In this document: in pieces, positions 1 to 5,464 of the stretch | How the letters are laid out: each line of letters begins with the position of its first letter | How positions within the stretch are numbered: position 1 is the stretch's first letter | NCBI GenBank assembly: GCA_019894655.1 | Contig: JAGXNZ010000134.1 | Coordinates: 1 to 7,134 of the forward strand | Source of the DNA: Promethearchaeota archaeon | Lineage (GTDB): Archaea; Asgardarchaeota; Lokiarchaeia; Sigynarchaeales; SOKP01 | Direction: 5' to 3' | DNA: 7,134 nt | Notes under the pieces: generated by a model | Told to the model about the DNA's origin: nothing | The model's database searches: none | What the model saw: the letters and a program-made list of their open reading frames with translations, nothing else | Program-made: the position numbers and the translations under genes

Positions 1-1
1 A

Positions 2-49
2 TTACCAAAAGAAAAACTATGTACCTATTGTTGGGATGGTGTCGAATAG
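2..49 (+). CDS. 3' end of a probable second amidophosphoribosyltransferase-like gene (partial)
   Basis: Reading from base 2, the + strand is open for 15 codons and stops at TAG 47-49. The peptide is LPKEKLCTYCWDGVE. Its CxxC followed by an aromatic residue and G resembles the extreme C-terminus of iron-sulfur amidophosphoribosyltransferases, where two of the four cluster cysteines lie; the complete purF next door has LCMACLTGEYP at its own end. I therefore read it as the tail of a PurF-type paralogue whose body lies left of the window. Stop codons of the two genes are 18 bases apart and the genes converge. Only 15 residues are visible, so an unrelated gene ending in CxxC remains possible. Another + frame is also open from base 1 to TAA 58-60, but its peptide has no recognisable motif. 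Confidence 0.5.
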   Translation, partial: LPKEKLCTYCWDGVE

Positions 50-52
50 TAA

Positions 53-65
53 TTTTTTAAAAAAA
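53..65. terminator. bidirectional T-run between convergent gene ends
   Basis: Six T followed by seven A sit between the stop codon of the left-edge + gene and the stop codon of purF on the - strand. Read on the + strand this is a T6 run and on the - strand a T7 run, so it could serve both genes as an archaeal intrinsic, T-rich terminator. There is no GC stem, which archaeal termination does not need. Confidence 0.45.
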
Positions 66-67
66 TA

Positions 68-1561
68 CTAAATTCTATCTGATGATATAGATCTTTCCAT
101 TTCTATTATTTTATTTACAGATTTTAGGGGATATTCTCCCGTTAGGCACGCCATACACAACTGGTTTTTACGTTTTCCGATCGCGCTAACGAGATCCTCA
201 ATAGTTTGATATCGTAGAGAATCAGCTCCTATTTTCTTTTTAATCTCTTCGATATAATTTTCCTCTCCATAAAGATTTTTGAAGTGTCCCGCAATTAATT
301 CTGAGGTTGTAGGAAAGTCAATACCCATGTAACATGGTTTTATTACAGGAGGACAACTAATTCTTACATTAACAGATCTCGCACCAGCATCTCTAATTAA
401 ATTTATAATCTTTTTAGTTGTGGTTCCTCTTACAATCGAATCATCTAATAAGATTACATTCTTACCATTGATAAAAGTTTTAATTGGATTTAATTTTTCT
501 TTTACAGCAGCTTCCCTATTCTTTTGTCCAGGCATGATAAAGGTCCTCCACACGTAACGATTCTTCATCAAACCTTCTACATAAGGTAGTTTTGCTTCCT
601 GTGCGTAACCTACAGCAACACTTCTTCCAGAATCCGGTACTGGAACTACGATTGCGTTTTCTCTAAACTTAGAATCTTTCAAAATTGGATCGTTCCTTGC
701 TAAATTTATCCCTAATTGTAACCTTGTCTGAGCAACGGAAACTCCATCAATAATTGAATCAGGACGAGCAAAATAAACGAATTCAAATTGACATAGGGCA
801 GTCCTATCACTTTTAACTACTATTTCGGAGTGTAATTCTTTTCGATGACTTAAATGAACGATTTCTCCTGGTTCTACATCCCTAATTAGTTTTCCACCAA
901 CAACATCAATTCCACAGGATTCAGAAGAGACAATGTATAAATTTCGTTCTTCAGCTTTTAGTTCCCCGATGCATAAGGGTTTAAAACCTAAGGGATCTCT
1001 TATTGCGTATATATCTCCTTCCGCTGTTAATAATAGTAACGAATAAGATCCATCTAAAGATCCACTTGCTGTTTTCAAAATTTCTGGCCAACTTTCAGTG
1101 CCCAATGCAATAGACGCTATTAATTGGGCTACAACTTCAGTATCTGTATTTGTAACAAAAATTCTTCCCTTGTCTTCTAACCTTTGTTTTATATCCGCGT
1201 AATTTGGAATAGTTCCATTGAACGCAAGAGAAAATTCTATATCATTGTTTTTAAAATGGTAAGGTTGAATATAGTCTAATGAACTAAATTCTTGAGCTCC
1301 AGTTGTAGCATACCTGTTATGACCAATGCCGACATTCCCCCACAATTTAGAAAGAACACTATCGTTTAATACTTGAGAAACTAACCCTTTTTTTTTATAA
1401 GTAACAATTGAACTACCCGTTTTAAGGATAGATATCCCAGTGGACTCTTGACCGCGGTGTTGTTGAGAAATCAGCCCAAGATAAAGTAGTCTTGAAATAG
1501 TATATGTTTTATCATCGCAAGTAACACCAAACACAGCACAATGTTCAATAGGTTTATCCAT
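68..1561 (-). CDS. purF: amidophosphoribosyltransferase (PurF), iron-sulfur type with propeptide
   Basis: Catalyses the first committed step of purine synthesis: PRPP plus glutamine gives 5-phosphoribosylamine, glutamate and pyrophosphate, in the cytoplasm. An N-terminal class II glutamine amidotransferase domain covers roughly the first half; the nucleophile is the Cys of MDKPIEHCAVFGV (Cys8), with QQHRGQESTGI, HNRYATTG and NGTIPNY motifs following. The second half is a phosphoribosyltransferase domain with the PRPP loop VILLDDSIVRGTTT (residues 369-382 of this start). The cysteines in ALCQFEFVYFARPDS, KPCYMGID and LCMAC match the four 4Fe-4S ligands of the Bacillus-type enzyme, so this is the iron-sulfur form made with a short cleaved propeptide. 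I prefer ATG 1561 because it leaves a normal seven-residue propeptide; an upstream in-frame ATG at 1591 would add MTLNCKKNLK, lysine-rich and looking like AT-rich leader. Neither start has a clear Shine-Dalgarno sequence. Length about 497 residues is normal for the family. Confidence 0.96.
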   Translation of the reverse strand: MDKPIEHCAVFGVTCDDKTYTISRLLYLGLISQQHRGQESTGISILKTGSSIVTYKKKGLVSQVLNDSVLSKLWGNVGIGHNRYATTGAQEFSSLDYIQPYHFKNNDIEFSLAFNGTIPNYADIKQRLEDKGRIFVTNTDTEVVAQLIASIALGTESWPEILKTASGSLDGSYSLLLLTAEGDIYAIRDPLGFKPLCIGELKAEERNLYIVSSESCGIDVVGGKLIRDVEPGEIVHLSHRKELHSEIVVKSDRTALCQFEFVYFARPDSIIDGVSVAQTRLQLGINLARNDPILKDSKFRENAIVVPVPDSGRSVAVGYAQEAKLPYVEGLMKNRYVWRTFIMPGQKNREAAVKEKLNPIKTFINGKNVILLDDSIVRGTTTKKIINLIRDAGARSVNVRISCPPVIKPCYMGIDFPTTSELIAGHFKNLYGEENYIEEIKKKIGADSLRYQTIEDLVSAIGKRKNQLCMACLTGEYPLKSVNKIIEMERSISSDRI

Positions 1562-1640
1562 TTTTAGATTTTTTTTACAATTAAGTGTCATTTTTTTGCT
1601 ATATGGTGTAATGAGAATTAAAAATCTAGTTCATCTGCTA

Positions 1641-1650
1641 TTAATTTAAA
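1641..1650 (-). promoter_or_regulatory. candidate TATA box for purF
   Basis: On the - strand these bases read TTTAAATTAA, a reasonable archaeal TATA box. Initiation about 25 bases downstream would fall near 1621, giving a leader of about 30 bases to the ATG at 1591 or about 60 to the preferred ATG at 1561. The whole spacer between purF and the mobA-like gene is very AT-rich, so chance matches are likely. Confidence 0.28.
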
Positions 1651-1716
1651 TGATTTATTATTTTTATTAATTGATTTAATAGATTATTAGTGATTTTTTA
1701 AGATAGTTGGTAAGAA

Positions 1717-2376
1717 ATTAGCGATAGAAATAAATATCTTGCTTTTGCAATACTTATCGGGGGGAAAAGTACGCGTTTCGGCTCGGATAAAGGACTCTTC
1801 AACTTTCAAGGAAAACCTTTTATTTCTTACCTATTAGATACTATATCTCGATTTAATCGTGATGTTTTTGTCGTTGCTAATTCACAACAACAAGTTCAGA
1901 ATTATATAAATGAAATTGACTACTCGAAGATATCAGCCTTTATTGTAGATGATTACGAGATTAGTATAGATCAAAAGTTAATATCACCTTTGATCGGGCT
2001 TTATACTGCTTTTAAGGAACTACAAAAATTAGGCTATAAAAAAGTTTTTGTGCTTTCTTGTGATAATCCTTTAATTAAATTTGAAGTAATTGAATATATC
2101 ATAAATCATTGCGAAGGATTCGATTGTTGTATCCCAAAATGGAAAAACAATTTTTTAGAACCTTTATTTGCAATTTACCCTATTGACAAAGCTTATGAAA
2201 TTTCTAACCTTAATTTAAAAAAAAGCGTTTTTAAATTAACAAAACTGATTAGCCAAGCTTGGAAAACTAATTTTATCTCGATTGAAGAGGAAATTAAGTT
2301 TTTGGATACGAAATTACATTCATTTATTAACATTAATACTAAGGAAGACACATCTAATCTGAACTTGGAAGAGTAA
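1717..2376 (+). CDS. mobA: MobA-like molybdenum cofactor guanylyltransferase, start codon unclear
   Basis: Predicted to transfer GMP from GTP to molybdopterin (or tungstopterin), giving the guanine dinucleotide cofactor of enzymes such as formate and formylmethanofuran dehydrogenases. The N-terminal nucleotide-binding loop is AFAILIGGKSTRFGSDKG (codons 1741-1794), followed by QGKPFISY, SPLIGLYTAF (the usual GPLxG-type motif), LSCDNPLI near 2053-2076 (the metal-binding Asp of the CDxP motif) and FLEPLFAIYP near 2155-2184. These order as in the NTP_transf_3/MobA family, and about 220 codons is a usual length. The frame is open from 1714, but there is no in-frame ATG, GTG or TTG before TTG 1990, which lies far inside the fold. 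The start given here is the in-frame ATT at 1717, chosen only as the longest possible start. A one-base loss near 1741 is an alternative: with one extra G after TTG 1739 the protein would begin MAFAILIGGKS. It converges on the membrane-protein gene ending at 2400. A related nucleotidyltransferase with another substrate cannot be excluded. Confidence 0.8.
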   Translation: MSDRNKYLAFAILIGGKSTRFGSDKGLFNFQGKPFISYLLDTISRFNRDVFVVANSQQQVQNYINEIDYSKISAFIVDDYEISIDQKLISPLIGLYTAFKELQKLGYKKVFVLSCDNPLIKFEVIEYIINHCEGFDCCIPKWKNNFLEPLFAIYPIDKAYEISNLNLKKSVFKLTKLISQAWKTNFISIEEEIKFLDTKLHSFININTKEDTSNLNLEE

Positions 2377-2380
2377 AAAA
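2375..2380 (-). terminator. poly-T end of the downstream membrane-protein gene
   Basis: Read on the - strand this is TTTTTT, 20 bases beyond the stop codon of the membrane-protein gene that ends at 2400. It overlaps the stop codon of the convergent mobA-like gene. A self-complementary TTTGTACAAA at 2385-2394 lies between it and the stop codon. This fits a T-rich archaeal terminator, but the run is short. Confidence 0.35.
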
Positions 2381-2384
2381 GAAG

Positions 2385-2394
2385 TTTGTACAAA
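2385..2394. repeat. perfect 10-base palindrome between convergent genes
   Basis: TTTGTACAAA is its own reverse complement and lies in the 23-base gap between the stop codons of the mobA-like gene and the membrane-protein gene. It has no loop, so as RNA it would not form a good hairpin; as DNA it could be a protein-binding site or simply chance in AT-rich sequence. Confidence 0.3.
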
Positions 2395-2399
2395 TTTAA

Positions 2400-2897
2400 T
2401 TACTCTCGTGGTAGAAACGTGTTAATCACTCCGAAAAGCCCTCCACCAATTAAGAAGAAAGCTCCTAAGCCTGTACCTCCTCCAATATCCACTAGAATGG
2501 GGAAGATATTTCCGATTTGCCCTGTTGTAAAAAACAACGCGAAAAGACTACTTAAAGGTTCTAAAATTTCAGTGTAAAACAGTAATACGAACATTATTCC
2601 AACTCCCAGTGGAAAAAGTGAAAAGATAAAGCCTATAGCTCTTGATATAATCCCGATTAGTTGAAGACCTCCTGAGATTATAAAGATCGCAAAAACTACC
2701 AAGAGAAGGTAAAATAACCATACTTCAATGCTTATAATACTCGCATATACAACAGCATTCGTAAACAAGTTAATAAAGTTAAAAATAAAGCCAATCCCAG
2801 AACCAACAAGTCCACTAACACCATTTATAGCAAAAATATAAGTACCAACTAGGGTAAGGAGTGCTCCTAATATTATAAACACTTTTCCTAATGCCAT
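2400..2897 (-). CDS. small multi-pass membrane protein, paralogue of the gene at 3046-3528
   Basis: I do not recognise a named family. The 165-residue product is almost wholly hydrophobic, with likely membrane helices at about 5-24, 59-81, 87-108 and 142-161 and further glycine-rich hydrophobic stretches at about 27-52 and 117-140. Charged residues are few; in-membrane or membrane-edge acidic residues occur in FYTEIL (Glu110) and PILVDIGG (Asp137). The start is ATG 2897. The next gene upstream encodes a clear paralogue: LTLxGTY, LVGSGxGF, FYLLLV, LQLxG, IFSLxPLxxGxMFVLL, YTEIL and PIL-acid-IGG are shared in the same order. A TATA-like box just upstream of its own start and a T-run after the neighbour suggest separate transcription. 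No signal-peptide cleavage site or enzymatic motif is visible. Function unknown; a small channel, scaffold or membrane-organising protein would all fit equally well. Confidence 0.85.
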   Translation of the reverse strand: MALGKVFIILGALLTLVGTYIFAINGVSGLVGSGIGFIFNFINLFTNAVVYASIISIEVWLFYLLLVVFAIFIISGGLQLIGIISRAIGFIFSLFPLGVGIMFVLLFYTEILEPLSSLFALFFTTGQIGNIFPILVDIGGGTGLGAFFLIGGGLFGVINTFLPRE

Positions 2898-2930
2898 AAT
2901 ATCTCGCTGAATTATATTATTTAGAAAATT

Positions 2931-2938
2931 TTTATATA
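2931..2938 (-). promoter_or_regulatory. candidate TATA box for the membrane-protein gene at 2400-2897
   Basis: On the - strand these bases read TATATAAA, within the longer TCTATATAAAAA. Initiation about 25 bases downstream would fall near 2909, giving a leader of only about a dozen bases before ATG 2897. Position and sequence both fit an archaeal promoter, and it implies this gene is not only read through from the upstream paralogue. Confidence 0.45.
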
Positions 2939-3016
2939 GAGATTTACGATATATTCTCTTTCCACTTTTATTAAAATTAAGTATACAGAAACACTTTTGT
3001 AAAAATTAGACTAATT

Positions 3017-3025
3017 AAAAAAAAA
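3017..3025 (-). terminator. T9 terminator after the upstream membrane-protein gene
   Basis: Nine A on the + strand read as T9 on the - strand, starting about 20 bases past the stop codon of the gene ending at 3046. A long T-run at this distance is the usual archaeal intrinsic terminator. With the TATA-like box at 2931-2938 it argues for two separate transcripts for the two paralogues. Confidence 0.5.
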
Positions 3026-3045
3026 GGAATAAATTATATTATTTA

Positions 3046-3528
3046 TTAATCTTTTGACAAACTTGAACCAACTACTCCTAAAACGCCACCAGCAAGCAAG
3101 AAATAAACGCCTAAACCCATGCCGCCAATTTCAATAAGTATAGGAATTACGCCACCGATTACTTCACCTGAGGTCATAAGGAAGAAAGTTGCACTCATCG
3201 CACCTAGGATTTCTGTGTATACTAGCAAAACAAACATTAATCCAATAGCCAGTGGAACAAGCGAAAAGATAATGCCGACGATTTTAGATTTTAACCCAAC
3301 TAATTGTAGTGCTCCAGACGCAAGCCAGACAATAAAAAGAACCAACAAAAGGTAGAAAACAACAGCATCAGCACCAGGATCTAGTCCTATAATCATTGGT
3401 AAGTTCATGGCAAAACCAAGTCCAGACCCTACCAATGGAGGAAAGGAGGGGAAAAGAGCAAAAAGATAGGTTCCCAAGAGGGTTAAAACCGCAGCTATTA
3501 CTATAAGTAAAACTCTAGCTACTCCCAA
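3046..3528 (-). CDS. small multi-pass membrane protein, paralogue of the gene at 2400-2897
   Basis: No named family recognised. The 160-residue product has likely membrane helices at about 5-25, 56-79, 83-105 and 136-155, with loop positions matching its paralogue downstream. Shared blocks in order are VLTLLGTYLFA, LVGSGLGF, FYLLLVLF, SGALQLVG, IFSLVPLAIGLMFVLL, YTEIL and PILIEIGG; the acidic residues Glu106 and Glu133 are conserved as acidic in both. The main difference is the region between the first two helices, which is shorter and richer in proline here (FPSFPPLVG). The start is a TTG at 3528, with GAGTGAT about 8 bases upstream, close to the archaeal Shine-Dalgarno GAGGTGAT. The leader carries an unusual A-rich tract. 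The pair most likely arose by local duplication, and the sequences have diverged enough that it is not recent. Function unknown. Confidence 0.85.
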   Translation of the reverse strand: MGVARVLLIVIAAVLTLLGTYLFALFPSFPPLVGSGLGFAMNLPMIIGLDPGADAVVFYLLLVLFIVWLASGALQLVGLKSKIVGIIFSLVPLAIGLMFVLLVYTEILGAMSATFFLMTSGEVIGGVIPILIEIGGMGLGVYFLLAGGVLGVVGSSLSKD

Positions 3529-3543
3529 AATTTAATCACTCAA

Positions 3544-3565
3544 TTTTTTTTTTGTTTTTTTTTTT
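3544..3565. repeat. T10-G-T11 homopolymer tract (A11-C-A10 on the - strand)
   Basis: Ten T, one G and eleven T lie about 15 bases upstream of the TTG start of the membrane-protein gene. On the coding (-) strand this is an A-rich leader between the likely promoter and the ribosome binding site. It could keep the leader unstructured, or be prone to slippage; the exact length may also be uncertain in the assembly. Confidence 0.6.
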
Positions 3566-3600
3566 ATAATTAAAATGAAATTTAATTATGAATATAATGC

Positions 3601-3608
3601 TATTTAAA
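3601..3608 (-). promoter_or_regulatory. candidate BRE/TATA promoter for the membrane-protein gene at 3046-3528
   Basis: On the - strand the sequence reads AAGG followed by TTTAAATA, a purine-rich BRE-like stretch directly before a TATA box. Initiation about 25 bases downstream would lie near 3580, giving a leader of about 50 bases that includes the A-rich tract and the GAGTGAT ribosome binding site. Confidence 0.4.
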
Positions 3609-3773
3609 CCTTAAATAGATTTAGTTATTTTATGAGTAAAAGATTGTCTAAATATGGTTCAGAGAACTGTTTTTTACATTTTAATTAAATTTTAGATTGT
3701 GTGTTTATTTTTAAGTCATAAGTTATTCATTTAATCTAGTAAATATCTAAAAATAGATTTGTAGTGTAACAAA

Positions 3774-4604
3774 ATGCCCCAGGATATAACAAAAACATTT
3801 AAACCTCGATTAATCAAAGAAGACGATTTATACGGAGAGAAAGCGGGATATCGATTAAACCTCTTAAGACCAAATGTCTATCAATTTTACTGTCGAACTG
3901 CCGGGTGCCATGTATTTCTAATAATTGGTGATGATCTAAATGTTTTAATCGATACAGGTATTATAACTAAATTTAATAGTTTCAACTATTTGCTCACCAC
4001 AGAAGTTGGTTTAAAAATTGAAGAAATCGATTTAGTCATCAATACACACGAGCATTTCGATCATATCAGTTCCAATGCTTATTTTCATTGTCCTATTGCT
4101 GCTCATCGATGGGCTGCGGTTAAAATACAACACAGTGATGAATTAATAACTAAAGGGAAAAAATGGGGCGTCGATTTAACTGACATGAGAATTAATTTAT
4201 GGTTGGAAGATAGAAACATAATTGATTTAGGAAATACAATGTTGAAAGTGATCGAAACACCTGGGCATACTTCGGGTTGTATCTGTCTTTATGAACCTTA
4301 TAAAAACTATATTTTTTCTGGTGATACGTTATTTAAAGGGGCCATATCAAATATTTACGAATCAGGCTCGATTTCTGAGTACATTGATTCACTGCAAATA
4401 TTAGACACATTAAAGATAGAAAGCTTCTACCCTAGCCATGGACATTCAGTAATCGGTTTTGAATTAGTAGCTCAAGAGATTGAAAATTCTATAGAAAATG
4501 CAAAAATGGAATTACAAGCGTTTGTTAATCGAATTAGAAGTGAATCACTTAGTAAAGCAAGACCTCCACCTTCGCTTTACAATAGAGAAGAAGAAGATCT
4601 TTAG
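3774..4604 (+). CDS. metallo-beta-lactamase-fold hydrolase
   Basis: A 276-residue cytoplasmic hydrolase of the metallo-beta-lactamase superfamily, expected to bind two metal ions, usually zinc or iron. The ligand motifs are all present: THEHFDH (His92, His94, Asp96, His97), ETPGHTSG (His165), FSGDTLF (Asp184) and YPSHGHS (His222). The layout resembles glyoxalase II-like and other general thioester or lactone hydrolases; the sequence does not reveal the substrate. The first 40 residues before the core fold and the C-terminal helix ending in a proline-rich, acidic tail (KARPPPSLYNREEEDL) are extra. The start is ATG 3774; an in-frame stop at 3762 rules out any much longer form. No Shine-Dalgarno sequence is evident, so a leaderless or very short leader is likely. 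It converges on the GTPase gene with five bases between stop codons. No flavodiiron or RNase J/CPSF (beta-CASP) extension is present. Confidence 0.9.
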   Translation: MPQDITKTFKPRLIKEDDLYGEKAGYRLNLLRPNVYQFYCRTAGCHVFLIIGDDLNVLIDTGIITKFNSFNYLLTTEVGLKIEEIDLVINTHEHFDHISSNAYFHCPIAAHRWAAVKIQHSDELITKGKKWGVDLTDMRINLWLEDRNIIDLGNTMLKVIETPGHTSGCICLYEPYKNYIFSGDTLFKGAISNIYESGSISEYIDSLQILDTLKIESFYPSHGHSVIGFELVAQEIENSIENAKMELQAFVNRIRSESLSKARPPPSLYNREEEDL

Positions 4605-4609
4605 CATTT

Positions 4610-5230
4610 TTAGAGAGGACTGAGCTCAACCTCTACTTTTTCTCCACAGTATTGACAGTTCTTCAATTTTTTATTAAAGACTTCACCACATGAATTGCAA
4701 ATTTGGAGATTATTCTTAATTATCTTTTTAGCTACTATAATAAACGCGTCCTCAACATTTTCTCCAGTTTTCGAGGATGTGCTAGTAATTTCTGTACACC
4801 AATCATATTTTTTATAAAAATCTTCAGCTTCTTTTTTAGAAACTTCTCTATTACTTTTTAAATCGATCTTAGTTGCTATTATTTGCTTGACTATATTAGA
4901 ATGAGCATTTCTGTCAATAATTTCAATCCAATTATCTATATCTTTTAAAGTTTCTCTTCTCGTGGTGTCAAACAGAATAAACGCTGCTGATGCTCCATTG
5001 GCATACGCTGGAAATAATGTGCGATATTTTTCTTCTCCCGCAAAATCCCATATATTTAACTCTAAGGATATATCTTTATGAGCGCCTTTCAAAGTAATGT
5101 TTTTTCGTTTGAAATCTACACCAATCGTTGCTTTCATATCCTCTTTGAACACATTATCGCAGAAGCGAGCGATCAACGAAGACTTGCCCACATCTTTAGC
5201 ACCAGCAATTATAATTTTATACTTTAACAA
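4610..5230 (-). CDS. Rab/Ras-like small GTPase with C-terminal zinc ribbon
   Basis: A 206-residue small GTPase, expected to switch between GTP and GDP states in signalling or membrane/cytoskeletal control. The five G motifs are visible: G1 GAKDVGKSS (residues 10-18), G2 Thr35 in ATIGVDFK, G3 WDFAGEEKYR (61-70), G4 TKID (120-123) and G5 TSSKTG (151-156). TIGVDFK and the LNIWDxAGxEKYRTL surroundings are Rab-like. After the G domain comes a zinc ribbon, CNSCG then CQYCG (Cys178, 181, 192, 195), and a short tail VELSPL without a C-terminal prenylation cysteine. Such GTPases are a hallmark of Asgard archaea. Oddities: the residue matching Ras Gln61 is Glu66, P-loop positions 12 and 13 are Lys and Asp, and G4 has T instead of N. 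The start is TTG 5230, since no earlier ATG or GTG exists in frame and the beta-strand LKYKIIIAG begins at once; AAGGCG lies about 9-14 bases upstream. Confidence 0.93.
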   Translation of the reverse strand: MLKYKIIIAGAKDVGKSSLIARFCDNVFKEDMKATIGVDFKRKNITLKGAHKDISLELNIWDFAGEEKYRTLFPAYANGASAAFILFDTTRRETLKDIDNWIEIIDRNAHSNIVKQIIATKIDLKSNREVSKKEAEDFYKKYDWCTEITSTSSKTGENVEDAFIIVAKKIIKNNLQICNSCGEVFNKKLKNCQYCGEKVEVELSPL

Positions 5231-5257
5231 ATTAAAAACGCCTTACTTATACCTATG

Positions 5258-5269
5258 ATAAATAAATTA
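5258..5269 (-). promoter_or_regulatory. candidate TATA box for the GTPase gene
   Basis: On the - strand this reads TAATTTATTTATC, spanning 28-39 bases before the TTG start at 5230. Initiation about 25 bases downstream of its centre would give a very short leader or a leaderless message. It competes with other AT-rich matches in the spacer. Confidence 0.28.
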
Positions 5270-5378
5270 CATGATATTATTAATAGATTTTTATCACATC
5301 TCACTTACTCGCACAAATTTAGATTTTTCAAAAATGATTAAATCCTAATTTGCCAACTTACATTTCATAAAAATTGAC

Positions 5379-5389
5379 TTTATAATATA
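5379..5389 (+). promoter_or_regulatory. candidate TATA box for fwdA
   Basis: TTTATAATATA matches the archaeal TATA consensus well. Initiation about 25 bases downstream would lie near 5410 and give a leader of about 55 bases containing the GGGAT ribosome binding site. The rest of the spacer has weaker alternatives. Confidence 0.35.
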
Positions 5390-5452
5390 GAAAGAGTTTA
5401 TTAAAATAGCAGATTTTTAATAATAATAGATTTTGAACAAAATAAATTATAA

Positions 5453-5457
5453 GGGAT
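5453..5457 (+). promoter_or_regulatory. weak ribosome binding site of fwdA
   Basis: GGGAT lies seven bases before ATG 5465 and partly matches the archaeal GGTGAT Shine-Dalgarno core. It supports this ATG as the start, together with the immediate beginning of the conserved N-terminal strand DLIIKNGLVYDP. Confidence 0.4.
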
Positions 5458-5464
5458 ATTTACG

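Larger units (their letters stand above)
3529..3773. other. AT-rich divergent spacer, no gene seen
   Basis: This 245-base spacer separates the - strand membrane-protein gene from the + strand metallo-hydrolase gene. It holds the homopolymer tract and the TATA-like box described separately. On the + side, AAATATCTAAAAATA at 3741-3755 lies 19-33 bases before ATG 3774 and could be a TATA region for a nearly leaderless transcript. I found no convincing open frame and no tRNA-like structure. Confidence 0.6.
5231..5464. other. AT-rich divergent spacer between the GTPase and fwdA genes
   Basis: A 234-base region with no convincing open frame or structured RNA. It carries the TATA-like boxes for both flanking genes and several loose copies of TAGATTTT (near 5285, 5320, 5410 and 5428), which in sequence this AT-rich may be chance or binding sites for a regulator. 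Confidence 0.5.

Noticed and set aside
50..67. Att-site or origin-like element in the AT-rich gaps
   Set aside because: No repeated flanking sequence, tRNA end, origin recognition box or integrase gene is visible; the T and A runs are better explained as transcription terminators.
1990..2376. A 128-codon gene starting at TTG 1990
   Set aside because: The same frame continues upstream to 1714 and carries the MobA nucleotide-binding loop at 1741-1794, so TTG 1990 is internal and would remove the active site.
2193..2393. A 66-codon - strand frame
   Set aside because: It lies antisense to the MobA-like gene, whose protein is well supported by family motifs; the peptide has no recognisable feature.
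2386..2577. A 63-codon + strand frame with a proline- and lysine-rich product
   Set aside because: It is antisense to the end of a membrane-protein gene; the proline and lysine bias is what the complement of glycine and phenylalanine codons gives.
3119..3355. A 78-codon + strand frame
   Set aside because: Antisense to the second membrane-protein gene, whose conservation with its paralogue shows which strand codes.
3745..3758. ATCTA-AAAA-TAGAT inverted repeat upstream of the metallo-hydrolase
   Set aside because: A five-base stem in very AT-rich sequence is expected by chance; noted only as part of a possible TATA region.
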